Of a stretch of 64,000 nucleotides of DNA, positions 49,224-58,277 are shown piece after piece. Under the pieces are notes generated by a model, which made no database searches, was not told the DNA's origin, and saw only the letters and a program-made list of their open reading frames with translations. How positions within the stretch are numbered: position 1 is the first letter of the stretch; every line of letters starts with the position of its first letter. Where the stretch lies: contig NZ_JBHRTO010000001.1 in the NCBI RefSeq assembly GCF_042646385.1, positions 744,001 through 808,000 on the forward strand. The letters are read 5' to 3'. The position numbers and the translations under genes are program-made. Source of the stretch: Cypionkella sinensis. GTDB taxonomy: Bacteria > Pseudomonadota > Alphaproteobacteria > Rhodobacterales > Rhodobacteraceae.

Positions 49224-50515
49224 TGGCTGACCTGCGAGGTTATCGAATGGGGATGGATGGTTTCGGTGTCTGGCGTGGTGCCATCCAACCGGTCAGCTTT
49301 GCGCAGGGCGGGGAACATCCACGCCCAAGTGCCGGTGACAATCATGGTGCCGATGCCGCCGAAGACGGCAGCGCCCACCGGACCAAGGAAACGTGACACG
49401 ACGCCGGATTCGAACTCTCCCAACTCGTTCGAGCCCGAGATGAACAGGCCCGACACGGATGACACCCGCCCGCGCATGTGATCGGGTGTGACGATCTGCA
49501 CCAAGGTTTGCCGCACATAGACCGAGATCATGTCGGCGGCCCCTAGCACCGCGAGGGCCGCGACCGACAGATACATGTTTTTCGACAGGCCAAACACCAC
49601 CGTCGCCAGACCGAAGGCAGCGACGGCCCAGAACATCCGCACCCCGGCGCGACGTTTCAGCGGCCAGCGCGCCAAGGCCAGTGCCATCAGCACAGCGCCA
49701 ATCGCCGGGCCAGAACGCAGGATGCCAAATCCCTCGGGTCCGACATGCAGGATGTCGCTGGCGAATGCGGGCAGCAGGGCGGTGGCACCGCCCAGCAGCA
49801 CGGCGAACAGATCAAGCGAGATCGCTCCGAACACGATCTTGTTGTGGAAGGTGTAGGCGAGGCCCTCTTTGATCTGCGCCCATGGGCTGCCCGGTTGCCG
49901 CTCGGGCGTGGTGTTGGCGCGCATCAGCAGGATCACCGCGATGCCGAGGACGTACAGCACGGCGGTGGTGGTGTAGGCGGTGGCGGTCGAGATGGCGCAA
50001 AGCATACCGCCCAGCCATGGGCCGACGATCACCGCGCCCTGCCAGCTTAGGCTTTTCAGTGAAATCGCCTGCGGCATGTCGGCTTTTGGCACCAGCATTG
50101 GCACCAAGGCCGAAGCGGCGGGAGACAGGAAGGCGCGCGCAGCGCCGAACAGGGCGGCGATGGCGAAAATGGCGGTGAAGCCCGGCTCGGGGTGCAAGGC
50201 GAGCGCCACCAGACCCAATACGCCGACAGTTTCGGCGAGCAACGCCAACATCACGATGCGGCGGCGGGAATAGCGGTCAGCCAGCGAGCCTGCCCACAGC
50301 GTCAGCACGAACAGCGGCAGGAATTGGCACAGGCCGACCATGCCGACCAGAAAGGCGCTTTCTTCGATGGAAAGCGTGGCGCGCCCCAATGCGTAGATCT
50401 GCCAGCCGATGGTGACGGCCTCGATCTGGGCTGCGATGTTGACCAAAGCCATCCCGCCCCAGAACAGGCCGAAATCGCGGTGGCGGAACAGGAAGTTTTG
50501 CGAAAGCCCGGGCAT
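49220..50515 (-). CDS. MFS exporter (EntS-like)
   Basis: 431-residue major facilitator with about twelve helices. NFLFRHRDFGLFWGGMALVNIA at the start and the loop GSLADRYSRRRIVMLALL (the MFS motif A) resemble the MFS_3/EntS subgroup that exports siderophores and other compounds. The start MPGLSQNF at 50515 is chosen by homology; an in-frame start 63 bases upstream would add a polar tail and neither has a good ribosome site. Paired with an EamA exporter downstream; divergent from the nitroreductase gene. Confidence 0.88.
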   Translation of the reverse strand: MPGLSQNFLFRHRDFGLFWGGMALVNIAAQIEAVTIGWQIYALGRATLSIEESAFLVGMVGLCQFLPLFVLTLWAGSLADRYSRRRIVMLALLAETVGVLGLVALALHPEPGFTAIFAIAALFGAARAFLSPAASALVPMLVPKADMPQAISLKSLSWQGAVIVGPWLGGMLCAISTATAYTTTAVLYVLGIAVILLMRANTTPERQPGSPWAQIKEGLAYTFHNKIVFGAISLDLFAVLLGGATALLPAFASDILHVGPEGFGILRSGPAIGAVLMALALARWPLKRRAGVRMFWAVAAFGLATVVFGLSKNMYLSVAALAVLGAADMISVYVRQTLVQIVTPDHMRGRVSSVSGLFISGSNELGEFESGVVSRFLGPVGAAVFGGIGTMIVTGTWAWMFPALRKADRLDGTTPDTETIHPHSITSQVSQ

Positions 50516-50659
50516 AAGCGCAGGCTTACCGCCATCGGCACGACTTTGCCAGAGGCCGCGTTGCGTGCATTTTGGCACAGCAGCTATGCGCTCTGTGCCC
50601 TTGCTGCAAGCGGCTGCGGCGTTATGTCTGGGATGGTATCACCTGAACATGGACCTGTT

Positions 50660-51259
50660 ATGACCGCTCACACCGCCATCAAGAACACCCGCAAGGCCGA
50701 ACATCCGATCCATGCGCAGTTCACCGCTCGGTTCTCGCCGCGCGGGTTTACCGAGAAAACGCTGACTGAGGCCGAGTTGCTGCCGCTTTTTGAAGCGGCA
50801 CGTTGGGCGCCATCTTCGAGCAATCACCAGCCGTGGCGCTTTGCCTACGGTCTGCGCGGCGATGCGGCGTTTGGCAAGATTGCCGAGGCTTTGGTGCCGT
50901 TCAACCGCGCGTGGGCGGAGAAAGCGGCGGCGCTGATCGTTGTGGCGTCACGCGAGACGGTGGAGAAGGACGGCAAGCAGGTGCCGAATGCGGCGCACAG
51001 CTTTGATGCGGGCACGGCCTGGGGCTATCTGGCATTGCAGGCGCATCATGCGGGTCTGGTCGCTCATGCGATGGGCGGGTTTGAGGCGGACGTGCTAGCG
51101 AAAAACCTGAAGTTGCCGGACGGCTATGCGCTGCATTGTGTGGTGGCGGTAGGCGAGCATGGCGACATCGAAAAGTTGCCAGAAGCGTTGCAGGCCCGTG
51201 AAGCGCCGAATGACCGTCTGCCGCTGGCGCAGATTGTGGCGCATGGCAAGTTCGTCTGA
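50660..51259 (+). CDS. Nitroreductase-family oxidoreductase
   Basis: 199-residue FMN-dependent protein. The conserved WAPSSSNHQPWRF stretch (about residues 44-56) is the usual FMN-binding start of this family, and LALQAHHAGLVAHAMGGF is present later. It would reduce nitro compounds or quinones with NAD(P)H. The ATG at 50660 is preferred; an in-frame ATG 39 bases upstream is possible. The gene is followed by copy E of the GGATATTT element. Confidence 0.88.
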   Translation: MTAHTAIKNTRKAEHPIHAQFTARFSPRGFTEKTLTEAELLPLFEAARWAPSSSNHQPWRFAYGLRGDAAFGKIAEALVPFNRAWAEKAAALIVVASRETVEKDGKQVPNAAHSFDAGTAWGYLALQAHHAGLVAHAMGGFEADVLAKNLKLPDGYALHCVVAVGEHGDIEKLPEALQAREAPNDRLPLAQIVAHGKFV

Positions 51260-51354
51260 CCGATAAGCAGGAGCCGTCGCGCGGGGCATCGAGCCCCTTG
51301 CGACGGCGCTGCCGGGGGATGGCCATGTGCCGCTGCGGTGGTGGATGCGGTGGA

Positions 51355-51409
51355 GGGGGGCCAGCCCCCCGGCTTGCGCCGCCCCCCGGGATATTTATCG
51401 ACAGATGAA
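51355..51409 (+). repeat. Dispersed GGATATTT 3'-end element, copy E
   Basis: GGGGGG CCAG CCCCCC hairpin (51355-51370), then a C-rich stretch, GGGATATTTATCGACAGATG. It lies downstream of, and in the same orientation as, the nitroreductase gene. Confidence 0.6.
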
Positions 51410-51422
51410 ACGCTGCGGCGCG

Positions 51423-51701
51423 TTAGTCGCCGATGGCTTCGACGCGGAAATCGCGCAGGATGCTGCGGGTGGCTTCGAACCAGGCGCTGGCGCGGGTGCG
51501 GGTTTGATGCGCGTTGAAATCTTCCTGCGTGCGGAAGCTTTCCATCACTTCCCAGACCAGCGGATCATCGGTGGGGGTGACTTCAAACGACAGGCAACCC
51601 GGTTCGGCGCGGCTGAGCCGGGTGTGTTCTGCGACATGGGCCGCCACAGCGGCTGATTCTTCCGCTGTGGCGCAGATGAGGTGGCCCCGCAGTCTAATCA
51701 T
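51423..51701 (-). CDS. ABM-domain monooxygenase (quinol monooxygenase-like)
   Basis: 92-residue ferredoxin-like alpha/beta protein. SRAEPGCLSFEVTPTDDP and VWEVMESFRTQEDFNAHQ are typical of the antibiotic-biosynthesis-monooxygenase fold, whose small dimeric members oxidise quinols or act as heme- or polyketide-related oxygenases. The substrate is unknown. It begins 12 bases after the guaA stop on the same strand, so it is probably in the guaA transcript. Confidence 0.85.
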   Translation of the reverse strand: MIRLRGHLICATAEESAAVAAHVAEHTRLSRAEPGCLSFEVTPTDDPLVWEVMESFRTQEDFNAHQTRTRASAWFEATRSILRDFRVEAIGD

Positions 51702-51713
51702 GGTGCAGTCTGA

Positions 51714-53270
51714 TCATTCGAGTTCGATCGTGCCGGGCGGCTTTGAGGTGATGTCGTAGAACACCCGGTTGACGCCTTTGACCTCGTTGATGATGCGGGT
51801 CATGGTTTCGCCGAGGAAATCGTGCGTGAACGGATAGGTGTCGGCGGTCATGCCATCGACGCTTGTCACCGCGCGCAGGCCAACGGCGTAGTCATAGGTG
51901 CGCCCGTCGCCCATCACGCCCACGGTTTTCATCGGCAGGATGGCGGCGAAGGCTTGCCAGATTTCGTCATAAAGGCCGTGTTTACGGATCTGGTCGATAT
52001 AAACGGCATCGGCTTGGCGCAGGATGTCGAGCTTTTCGGTGGTGATCTCGCCGGGGCAGCGGATGGCGAGGCCGGGGCCGGGGAAGGGGTGGCGACCGAT
52101 GAAGCTGGCGGGCAGGCCGAGTTCGCGGCCCAAGGCGCGGACTTCGTCCTTGAAGAGTTCGCGCAGCGGTTCCACCAGTTTCAGGCCCATCTTTTCCGGC
52201 AGACCGCCGACGTTGTGGTGCGATTTGATGGTGACGGAGGGGCCGCCCGAGAACGAGACAGACTCGATGACATCGGGGTAGAGCGTGCCTTGGGCGAGGA
52301 ATTCTGCGCCCTCAATGCCATTGGCGTATTTCTGGAACACGTCGATGAACAGACCGCCGATGATCTTGCGCTTACGCTCGGGGTCAGAGACGCCTTCCAG
52401 CTTGCCCAAGAACAGGTCGGATTCGTCGGCGTGGATCAGGTTCAGGTTGTAGTTGTCGCGGAACATCGCGACGACCTGTTCGGCTTCGCCCAGACGCAGC
52501 AGACCGTGATCGACAAAAACGCAGGTGAGTTGATCGCCAATGGCCTCGTGAATCAGAATGGCGGTGACAGAGCTATCGACGCCGCCCGAGAGCGCGCAGA
52601 TCACCTTTTTGTCGCCAACCTGCTGCCGGATCGCGGCGATGGCTTGCTCGCGGTAGGCGTCCATCGTCCAATCGCCGGTAAAGCCTGCGAGGCGCACGAA
52701 GTTTTCGTAGAGTTTCGCGCCCTTTGGGGTGTGATGCACCTCGGGGTGGAACTGCACGGCGTAGAAATGCCGGGTCGGGTCGGCGGTGACGGCGAAGGGG
52801 GCGTTGGGCGAGGTGCCGTAGACCTGAAAGCCGGGGGCGATTTTCGACACATGGTCGCCGTGGCTCATCCAGACCTGTTCGCGGCCATCCGCAAACCAGC
52901 CGTCGAGGATCGACAGGGTATCGGTGGTGGGGGTGACGAAAGCGCGGCCGAATTCGGCGGTGCCGTGGCCGTGTTCGACCAGACCGCCAAGTTGCTGCAT
53001 CATCGTCTGTTGGCCGTAGCAGATGCCGAGGACCGGGACGCCGAACGACCAGAGCGCTTCGGGCGCGCGGGGGGAGCCTGCGCGTGTCACCGAATCCGGG
53101 CCGCCTGACAGGATCACGGCCTTAGGGGCGAAGCTTTGCAGGAACGCGTCATCGACCTTATTATAAGGGTGGATTTCGCAATAGACGTTCAACTCGCGCA
53201 GGCGGCGCGCAATCAGTTGCGTGACCTGAGAGCCGAAGTCGATGATGAGGAGGCGCTGATGCTGTGTCAT
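51714..53270 (-). CDS. guaA: GMP synthase (glutamine-hydrolysing)
   Basis: Converts XMP to GMP with glutamine as the nitrogen source. The 518-residue protein has a glutamine amidotransferase domain (1-200; Cys in GICYGQQTM, His-Glu in QFHPEVHHTP), an ATP-pyrophosphatase domain (VICALSGGVDSSVTA) and the C-terminal dimer domain ending NRVFYDITSKPPGTIELE. Full length and typical. It shares its message with the short ABM gene downstream. Confidence 0.97.
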   Translation of the reverse strand: MTQHQRLLIIDFGSQVTQLIARRLRELNVYCEIHPYNKVDDAFLQSFAPKAVILSGGPDSVTRAGSPRAPEALWSFGVPVLGICYGQQTMMQQLGGLVEHGHGTAEFGRAFVTPTTDTLSILDGWFADGREQVWMSHGDHVSKIAPGFQVYGTSPNAPFAVTADPTRHFYAVQFHPEVHHTPKGAKLYENFVRLAGFTGDWTMDAYREQAIAAIRQQVGDKKVICALSGGVDSSVTAILIHEAIGDQLTCVFVDHGLLRLGEAEQVVAMFRDNYNLNLIHADESDLFLGKLEGVSDPERKRKIIGGLFIDVFQKYANGIEGAEFLAQGTLYPDVIESVSFSGGPSVTIKSHHNVGGLPEKMGLKLVEPLRELFKDEVRALGRELGLPASFIGRHPFPGPGLAIRCPGEITTEKLDILRQADAVYIDQIRKHGLYDEIWQAFAAILPMKTVGVMGDGRTYDYAVGLRAVTSVDGMTADTYPFTHDFLGETMTRIINEVKGVNRVFYDITSKPPGTIELE

Positions 53271-53343
53271 GGCCTCGCGTAGCCTTTGGAGGCGACAGAA
53301 GCAAGATCGTTTGGCGGGATTTTTGGGGGGATGCCGCTGGAAA

Positions 53344-53406
53344 GGGGCCTTTCAGCCCCCTCGGCCTGCGGCCTCACCCCTTGAGGATATTTGTGCAGAG
53401 AGGATG
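53344..53406 (+). repeat. Dispersed GGATATTT 3'-end element, copy F
   Basis: GGGGC CTTTCA GCCCC hairpin (53344-53359), a second hairpin GGCC TGC GGCC (53363-53373), then AGGATATTTGTGCAGAGAG and GATG. It is the only copy lying between two divergent starts (guaA and the MttB gene) rather than after a gene. Confidence 0.55.
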
Positions 53407-53544
53407 CGCTGCAAGTCGCTATCGGAATGGGAACATGTCGGTTTTGGCGTTTATGCGGCGTATTCGGGGGGCGCAGGCGGCGAGGTTCGCGGCATAAGGG
53501 CAGCAAAACAGTGCCGCATGGGCGGCTGAGAATGGAGACCTTCG

Positions 53545-55095
53545 ATGAGCGATGTTGCAGAAGCTGGTGGTCGGCGGGCACGGGGCGGTGGCGGCGCAAG
53601 CCGTCGGGCAGAGCGGACGGCGGTGTCGTTCGAGACCGCGAAATTCATTCAGCGCAACATCCCGAATTTTGAAATCCTGAACGAAGAAGCGCTGCAGATC
53701 ATCGAATACAACGCGGAAACCGTGTTGGAGGAGATCGGCGTCAATTTCGTGGAAAACGAAGCGGCGCTGGTGCGCTGGCGTGAAGCCGGTGCCGACGTGC
53801 GCGGCGAGCGGGTGCATATTCCGCGCGGGTTGGCCCGCAAGCTGTGCTCGACCGCACCCAAGACCTACACGCAATATGCCCGCAACCCCGAGCGCAATGT
53901 CGAAGTTGGCGGGCGCAATCTGGTGCTTGCCCCGGTGTACGGCCCGCCCTTTGTGCGCGATCTGGAAGGCGGGCGGCGCTATGCAACGCTGGCCGATTTC
54001 GAGAAATTCGTGAAGCTGGGCTATATGTCGAAATGGCTGCACCATTCGGGCGGCACGGTGTGTGAGCCGACCGATATTCCGGTGAACAAGCGCCATCTGG
54101 ACATGCTGCGCGCCCATATGGTGCTTTCGGACAAGCCCTATATGGGGTCGGTGACCGAACCCAGCCGGGCGGCGGATTCGATCGAGATGTCGAAGCTGTT
54201 GTTCGGGGCCGATTTTGTCGATCAGAACACGGTGATGACCAGCCTGATCAACATCAACTCGCCGATGACATTCGACGGCATCATGATGGGCGCGTTGGAG
54301 GTATATGCCGCCAACAATCAGGCCAGCATCGTCTCGCCCTTTATCGTAGGCGGCGCTATGGCGCCGGTGACGGTGGCGGGCACGCTGACGCAGGTGTTGG
54401 CAGAGATTCTGGCGGGGGTGTCGTATAGCCAGTTGGTGCGCCCCGGCTCGCCGGTGATCGCGGGGGCGTTTGTGACCTCGATCGACATGAACTCGGGCGC
54501 GCCGACTTTTGGCACGCCGGAAGCCGCACATATCACCTATGGCGCGGGGCAGTTGGTGCGGCGTCTGGGGCTGCCCTATCGTTCGGGCGGGTCGTTCTGC
54601 GGATCAAAACTGCCGGATGCGCAGGCGGCTTATGAGACCGCGAACAGCCTGAACATGGCACTGCTGGCGGGTGTGAACTTTATGCTGCACTCGTGCGGTT
54701 GGCTGGAAGGCGGGCTGGTGTCGTCGGTCGAGAAGTTCGTGATGGACGCCGATCAGTTGGGCACGCTGCACCATCTGGCGCAGGGTGTGATGATGGACAC
54801 CAACGGGCAGGCGATGGATGCGATCCGCGAAGTGGGCCCTGGTGGCCACTATCTGGGATGCGAGCATACCCAAGCCAACTTCAAGACCGCATTCTGGCGC
54901 TCGGATCTGCTGGACTATAAGCCGTTCGAGACCTGGGCCGAAGAAGGCGCGCGCGATACGCAGACGCTGGCGGCGGAACGTGCGAAGAAAATGCTGTCGG
55001 ACTATGTGGCCCCTGCGATTGACGAGGGCGTGCGCGAAAGCATCGACGATTATGTGGCGCGCAAAAAGGCGTCGATGCCTGACGCGTTCATGTGA
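53545..55095 (+). CDS. MttB-family methyltransferase without pyrrolysine
   Basis: 516-residue TIM-barrel methyltransferase of the trimethylamine methyltransferase (MttB) superfamily. Characterised non-pyrrolysine members demethylate quaternary amines such as glycine betaine or proline betaine and pass the methyl to a corrinoid protein. No in-frame stop interrupts the gene, so this is a non-Pyl type. GGAG lies before the start. No corrinoid-protein or corrinoid-reductase gene is adjacent. It ends in a double hairpin. Confidence 0.9.
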   Translation: MSDVAEAGGRRARGGGGASRRAERTAVSFETAKFIQRNIPNFEILNEEALQIIEYNAETVLEEIGVNFVENEAALVRWREAGADVRGERVHIPRGLARKLCSTAPKTYTQYARNPERNVEVGGRNLVLAPVYGPPFVRDLEGGRRYATLADFEKFVKLGYMSKWLHHSGGTVCEPTDIPVNKRHLDMLRAHMVLSDKPYMGSVTEPSRAADSIEMSKLLFGADFVDQNTVMTSLININSPMTFDGIMMGALEVYAANNQASIVSPFIVGGAMAPVTVAGTLTQVLAEILAGVSYSQLVRPGSPVIAGAFVTSIDMNSGAPTFGTPEAAHITYGAGQLVRRLGLPYRSGGSFCGSKLPDAQAAYETANSLNMALLAGVNFMLHSCGWLEGGLVSSVEKFVMDADQLGTLHHLAQGVMMDTNGQAMDAIREVGPGGHYLGCEHTQANFKTAFWRSDLLDYKPFETWAEEGARDTQTLAAERAKKMLSDYVAPAIDEGVRESIDDYVARKKASMPDAFM

Positions 55096-55101
55096 TATAC
55101 T

Positions 55102-55161
55102 GAACGGGTTAATAAGTGACCCGTTCTGGTGCAGAAGGCCCGCAGCAATGCGGGCCTTTTT
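55102..55161 (+). terminator. Double hairpin terminator of the MttB gene
   Basis: First a perfect 8-bp stem GAACGGGT/ACCCGTTC (55102-55126), then a 9-bp stem AAGGCCCGC/GCGGGCCTT with a 6-base loop (55135-55158) and TTT. The second is a rho-independent terminator; the first may be a 3'-end structure or pause site. Confidence 0.85.
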
Positions 55162-55166
55162 CATGC

Positions 55167-55454
55167 TTAGATCGCGGTCGGGCTGCGCGGCAGCAGACGC
55201 ACCTCGGCAATCAGGGCGATCAGCACTTCGATGTGGCGCGCGACCGAATAGCTGGCCTCGCCGCTGAGGCGGATATCTTCCAGACGTTCCTCCTCGGCCA
55301 GAAGCCGCGTCACCGCGCGTTCCGGCGTCGGTGTGCTGTCAACCAGACGCTTCAGATCACGCTCGCGGCGGTAATCCAGCACACCGCAACGGGCAGCGCG
55401 GATCAACATGCGGGGGCGGCGCAGGGTTTCAAGCAGGGCGCGGAAATCGATCAT
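55167..55454 (-). CDS. DUF6477 small protein
   Basis: 95 residues, basic, beginning MIDFRALLETLRRPRMLIRAA and followed by a helical RRERDLKRLVDSTPTPERAV region. It matches what I know as the DUF6477 family of Rhodobacterales. GGAG 8 bases before the ATG at 55454 supports the start. It lies divergent from the DUF6456 gene, with which it is usually neighbour. Function unknown. Confidence 0.75.
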   Translation of the reverse strand: MIDFRALLETLRRPRMLIRAARCGVLDYRRERDLKRLVDSTPTPERAVTRLLAEEERLEDIRLSGEASYSVARHIEVLIALIAEVRLLPRSPTAI

Positions 55455-55606
55455 TTGGCAAGTCTCCATGAGTGGTGGAGCCTGCATAGCACGGCACAAC
55501 TGGGCGTTGCGCAAAGCCAGTTTGCAGCGCGCGGGAGCTTCCGAGATTGTTTAAGATTTATAAACAATTATCGACGAAGGCTCAGAAATTAACGATTGGG
55601 TAATCA

Positions 55607-56788
55607 ATGCCTTCCACGCTTGTTAACGTTTCGGCAAGGATCGATCAGGAAGGCGCTGACGCGCGGCAACACACGATGCAAAGCAATCTCTCTCTGCTGC
55701 ACGGCCTGCCGGGATGGCTGCCTGATGCGGTGCGGCTCTATCTGGATCATACAGAAGATGGCCAATCATATCGGGCACTTGCGCGTCGTGATGGCCGCCA
55801 TGCCTCGACTGTGATGCGGGCGGTGCGGCGCTATGAAACACGACGTGACGACCCGCTTTTGGACGAGGCGCTGTCGGCGCTGGCCAGCGGTGCAGAGCCA
55901 CGCTTCCCTTCGATCAACAAGGATGACGACACCATGACCGCAGCTGTGCACCCGCAAACCATTGTTGCAGATGAGGCGACAATCACCGCAGAGGGCAAGC
56001 GTATTCTTCGCCGTCTGGTAGAGCCCGGCGCTGTGCTGGCCTTTGCGCCGGATATGGAAAAGGCGGTGGTGATGCGCGAGTTTCCCGATGGCCATTCGGC
56101 GCGCACGGCGGTGGTCGAGCGGGTGATCGCGCAGGCTTTTGCGCTGAAGGACTGGATTTCCTGCCGCAAGCCGGGGCGCGTGGCGACCTATGAGATCAGC
56201 AGCGCAGGCCGTGCGGCGCTGAAGCGAATGATCGATGCCGAGGCGCGCGCGGGCGGCTTTGCCGAGGCGCAGGCCGGGTTTGACGGGCCGGGCGGTGCTT
56301 GGGAGGGGGCTGCAGTGGCCGATGACGGCGGGCCACGGCGCATCCGTTATAATCTGGCGGAAAGCCCGGTCGCGGTGTTGGGGCGCAGGCGCGACAAGGA
56401 TGGCAAGCTGTATCTGGAACCCGATCTGGTGGGCGCGGCGGAACGGCTGCGCGAGGATTTTGAACTCGCGCAGATCGGGCCGCGGGTGACGCAGAACTGG
56501 GAGCGGTTTCTGACCGGCACAGATCGCGGGGCGGCGCGGGCCGAGGCGGGCATTCCCGAGGGCCCACGCGCGGCGCGTGACAGGGTGGCAGCGGCATTGC
56601 GCGATCTGGGGCCGGGGTTGGGCGATGTCGCGCTGCGGGTGTGCTGTTTTCTGGAAGGGATCGAGGCCGCCGAGCAGCGTCTGGGCTGGGCGGCGCGGTC
56701 TGGCAAAGTGGTGCTGCGCATCGCGTTGCAACGCCTGCTGCGCCATTATGATGAAACCTATGGCCGGTCGGGGCCGCTGATCGGTTGA
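55607..56788 (+). CDS. DUF6456 protein with N-terminal helix-turn-helix
   Basis: 393 residues. A possible HTH (about 45-75, SYRALARRDGRHASTVMRAVRRYE) is followed by a variable region and a C-terminal DUF6456 segment: NLAESPVAVLGRRRDKDG, EDFELAQIGPRVTQNWERF and a helical end LRVCCFLEGIEAAEQRLGW. These features suggest a DNA-binding protein. The start could also be the ATG at 55676. Neighbour of the DUF6477 gene. No function is established. Confidence 0.8.
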   Translation: MPSTLVNVSARIDQEGADARQHTMQSNLSLLHGLPGWLPDAVRLYLDHTEDGQSYRALARRDGRHASTVMRAVRRYETRRDDPLLDEALSALASGAEPRFPSINKDDDTMTAAVHPQTIVADEATITAEGKRILRRLVEPGAVLAFAPDMEKAVVMREFPDGHSARTAVVERVIAQAFALKDWISCRKPGRVATYEISSAGRAALKRMIDAEARAGGFAEAQAGFDGPGGAWEGAAVADDGGPRRIRYNLAESPVAVLGRRRDKDGKLYLEPDLVGAAERLREDFELAQIGPRVTQNWERFLTGTDRGAARAEAGIPEGPRAARDRVAAALRDLGPGLGDVALRVCCFLEGIEAAEQRLGWAARSGKVVLRIALQRLLRHYDETYGRSGPLIG

Positions 56789-56796
56789 TCGGCTGA

Positions 56797-57354
56797 TCAA
56801 CCGGCCAAGGCTTTGGCGGCCAGACCCAGTGACAAAAGCGCCAACCACACCGCCGCGCCGCGGTTCAGCCATGGCCCGGCGCGCGACAAAAGCCCCGCGC
56901 CCAAGGCCAGCCAGATCAGGCTGGCCAGCGGCACAAGCAGCGCAAACAGGGCCAAGGCTGCCCAAACCTTGGGGGTGGCGGGGATCAGCACCAGACCGAA
57001 GATCAGCGCTTTGGGGTTCAGTAGCGTGGTGACGGCGATCTGGCGGGGGCCGACGCTGGCGGTGGCGCGGGTGCCGGCCGCAGGCAGGCTCCACAATCGC
57101 AACGCCAGCCGCGCGACCCACAGCGCGGCCAATCCGGTGACGATGGGGCGCAGGACCGGCAGACCATGCAGCAGCTGCGCGCCATAAAGGGCCAGCGGCG
57201 CAACCACCGCCAGATAGCATAGCGTCACCACAAAGATCAGCCGCAGCCCGTCGCGCAGGCCGGTTTGCGCCCCTGCCAGCGCCAGCAGCGCGTTGCTCGG
57301 GCCGGGGGTGATCAGCAGCGCCAGCAGCGCAAGGCTTAGGTTCATCATCGACAT
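56797..57354 (-). CDS. LysE/RhtB-family exporter
   Basis: 185-residue membrane protein, about six helices. The LysE-family signature TPGPSNALLALAGAQTGLRDG is near the N-terminus and TLLNPKALIFGLVLIP is the second conserved segment. It is somewhat shorter than the usual 200-210 residues. Members export amino acids or related metabolites. AAGGA 6 bases before the ATG supports the start. Substrate unknown. Confidence 0.85.
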   Translation of the reverse strand: MSMMNLSLALLALLITPGPSNALLALAGAQTGLRDGLRLIFVVTLCYLAVVAPLALYGAQLLHGLPVLRPIVTGLAALWVARLALRLWSLPAAGTRATASVGPRQIAVTTLLNPKALIFGLVLIPATPKVWAALALFALLVPLASLIWLALGAGLLSRAGPWLNRGAAVWLALLSLGLAAKALAG

Positions 57355-57422
57355 GGCGTGTCCTTACCCCGGCAAGGTAGTGCTGCCATGATCCAGATCA
57401 ACCGGCCAGATTGACGCGTCAG

Positions 57423-57452
57423 CAAAACGGGCGACGGTTTCCCGCCGCCCGT
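57423..57452 (-). terminator. Terminator of aqpZ
   Basis: Minus strand: 11-bp stem ACGGGCGGCGG/CCGTCGCCCGT with one G-T pair and GAAA loop, then TTTTG. About 33 bases past the aqpZ stop. Confidence 0.85.
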
Positions 57453-57484
57453 TCGGGGTCTTGATCTCTGCTCGGGGAAGCCGA

Positions 57485-58165
57485 TCAGGCGCGGGTCAGC
57501 CCCGCCTTATAAACCAATCCCGCCAGCGCGCCCCCAGCCAAAGGTGCCACAATGAACACCCAAAGCTGCGACAGGGCTGCACCGCCCGCAAAGAGCGCCG
57601 GGCCGATCGAGCGCGCCGGGTTCACCGAAACGCCGGTGACATGGATGCCAACCAGATGGATCGCTGTCAGCGTCAGACCAATCGCCAGACCAGCGAAACC
57701 CGCGGCAGAGCCCGCGCCGGTGGCACCCAGAATCACTGTCACGAACAGGAAGGTCATCACAGCCTCGAACACCAAGGCAGCAGCTAGGCTATATTCGCCC
57801 AGATAGCCCGGACCGTAGCCGTTCGAGCCAAGCGCCCATTCGCCCATCACAAATCCGGGTTTGCCCGAAACGATCAGATACAGCACCAAGGCACCGATGA
57901 TCGCACCTGCAACTTGCGCCACCGCATAGCCCGCAAACTCGGCCACAGTCATCCGGCCCGCTGTTACCATCCCAAGGCTGACCGCCGGGTTCAGATGCGC
58001 GCCCGAAATCGCGCCCAAGCTGTAAGCCGCCGCGACAATCGCGAGACCAAAGGCCAGCGCGATGCCGGTAAAGCCGATCTCTGCGCCGCCAATCACCGCA
58101 GCCCCGCAGCCGAACAGCACGAGAATCGCCGTCCCCAACGCCTCGGCCACCAGTTTCTTTGTCAT
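57485..58165 (-). CDS. aqpZ: Aquaporin Z
   Basis: 226-residue water channel with six helices and two NPA half-helices: SGAHLNPAVSLG and GVSVNPARSIGPA. The Arg after the second NPA is conserved and LVGIHVTGVSVNP resembles the water-selective AqpZ constriction rather than glycerol facilitators. Divergent from lipA. Confidence 0.95.
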   Translation of the reverse strand: MTKKLVAEALGTAILVLFGCGAAVIGGAEIGFTGIALAFGLAIVAAAYSLGAISGAHLNPAVSLGMVTAGRMTVAEFAGYAVAQVAGAIIGALVLYLIVSGKPGFVMGEWALGSNGYGPGYLGEYSLAAALVFEAVMTFLFVTVILGATGAGSAAGFAGLAIGLTLTAIHLVGIHVTGVSVNPARSIGPALFAGGAALSQLWVFIVAPLAGGALAGLVYKAGLTRA

Positions 58166-58277
58166 TTTTTTACCCTTACCCTTGTTACACCTGCATGGGC
58201 CTATGCCCGGAACGCCGTTGCCAAGCCCTGCCGCACAGACTATTTGAGATGAAGCACCGTTTCAGGGGGAAAAACCG

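Noticed and set aside
49400..49430. A T-arm-like string GATTCGAACTC
   Set aside because: It lies inside the MFS gene and no cloverleaf can be built around it.
47538..49481. A 647-codon plus-strand frame opposite the FadL-type and EamA genes
   Set aside because: Antisense shadow; low-complexity His/Gln/Arg content, no homology signal.
51822..53108. A 428-codon plus-strand frame opposite guaA
   Set aside because: Antisense shadow of an essential, fully conserved gene.
53545..55095. Pyrrolysine-containing MttB
   Set aside because: No in-frame TAG occurs within the gene, so it is a non-Pyl homologue.
55766..57220. A 484-codon minus-strand frame across DUF6456 and LysE genes
   Set aside because: Runs across two oppositely oriented, better-supported genes, with shadow-type composition.
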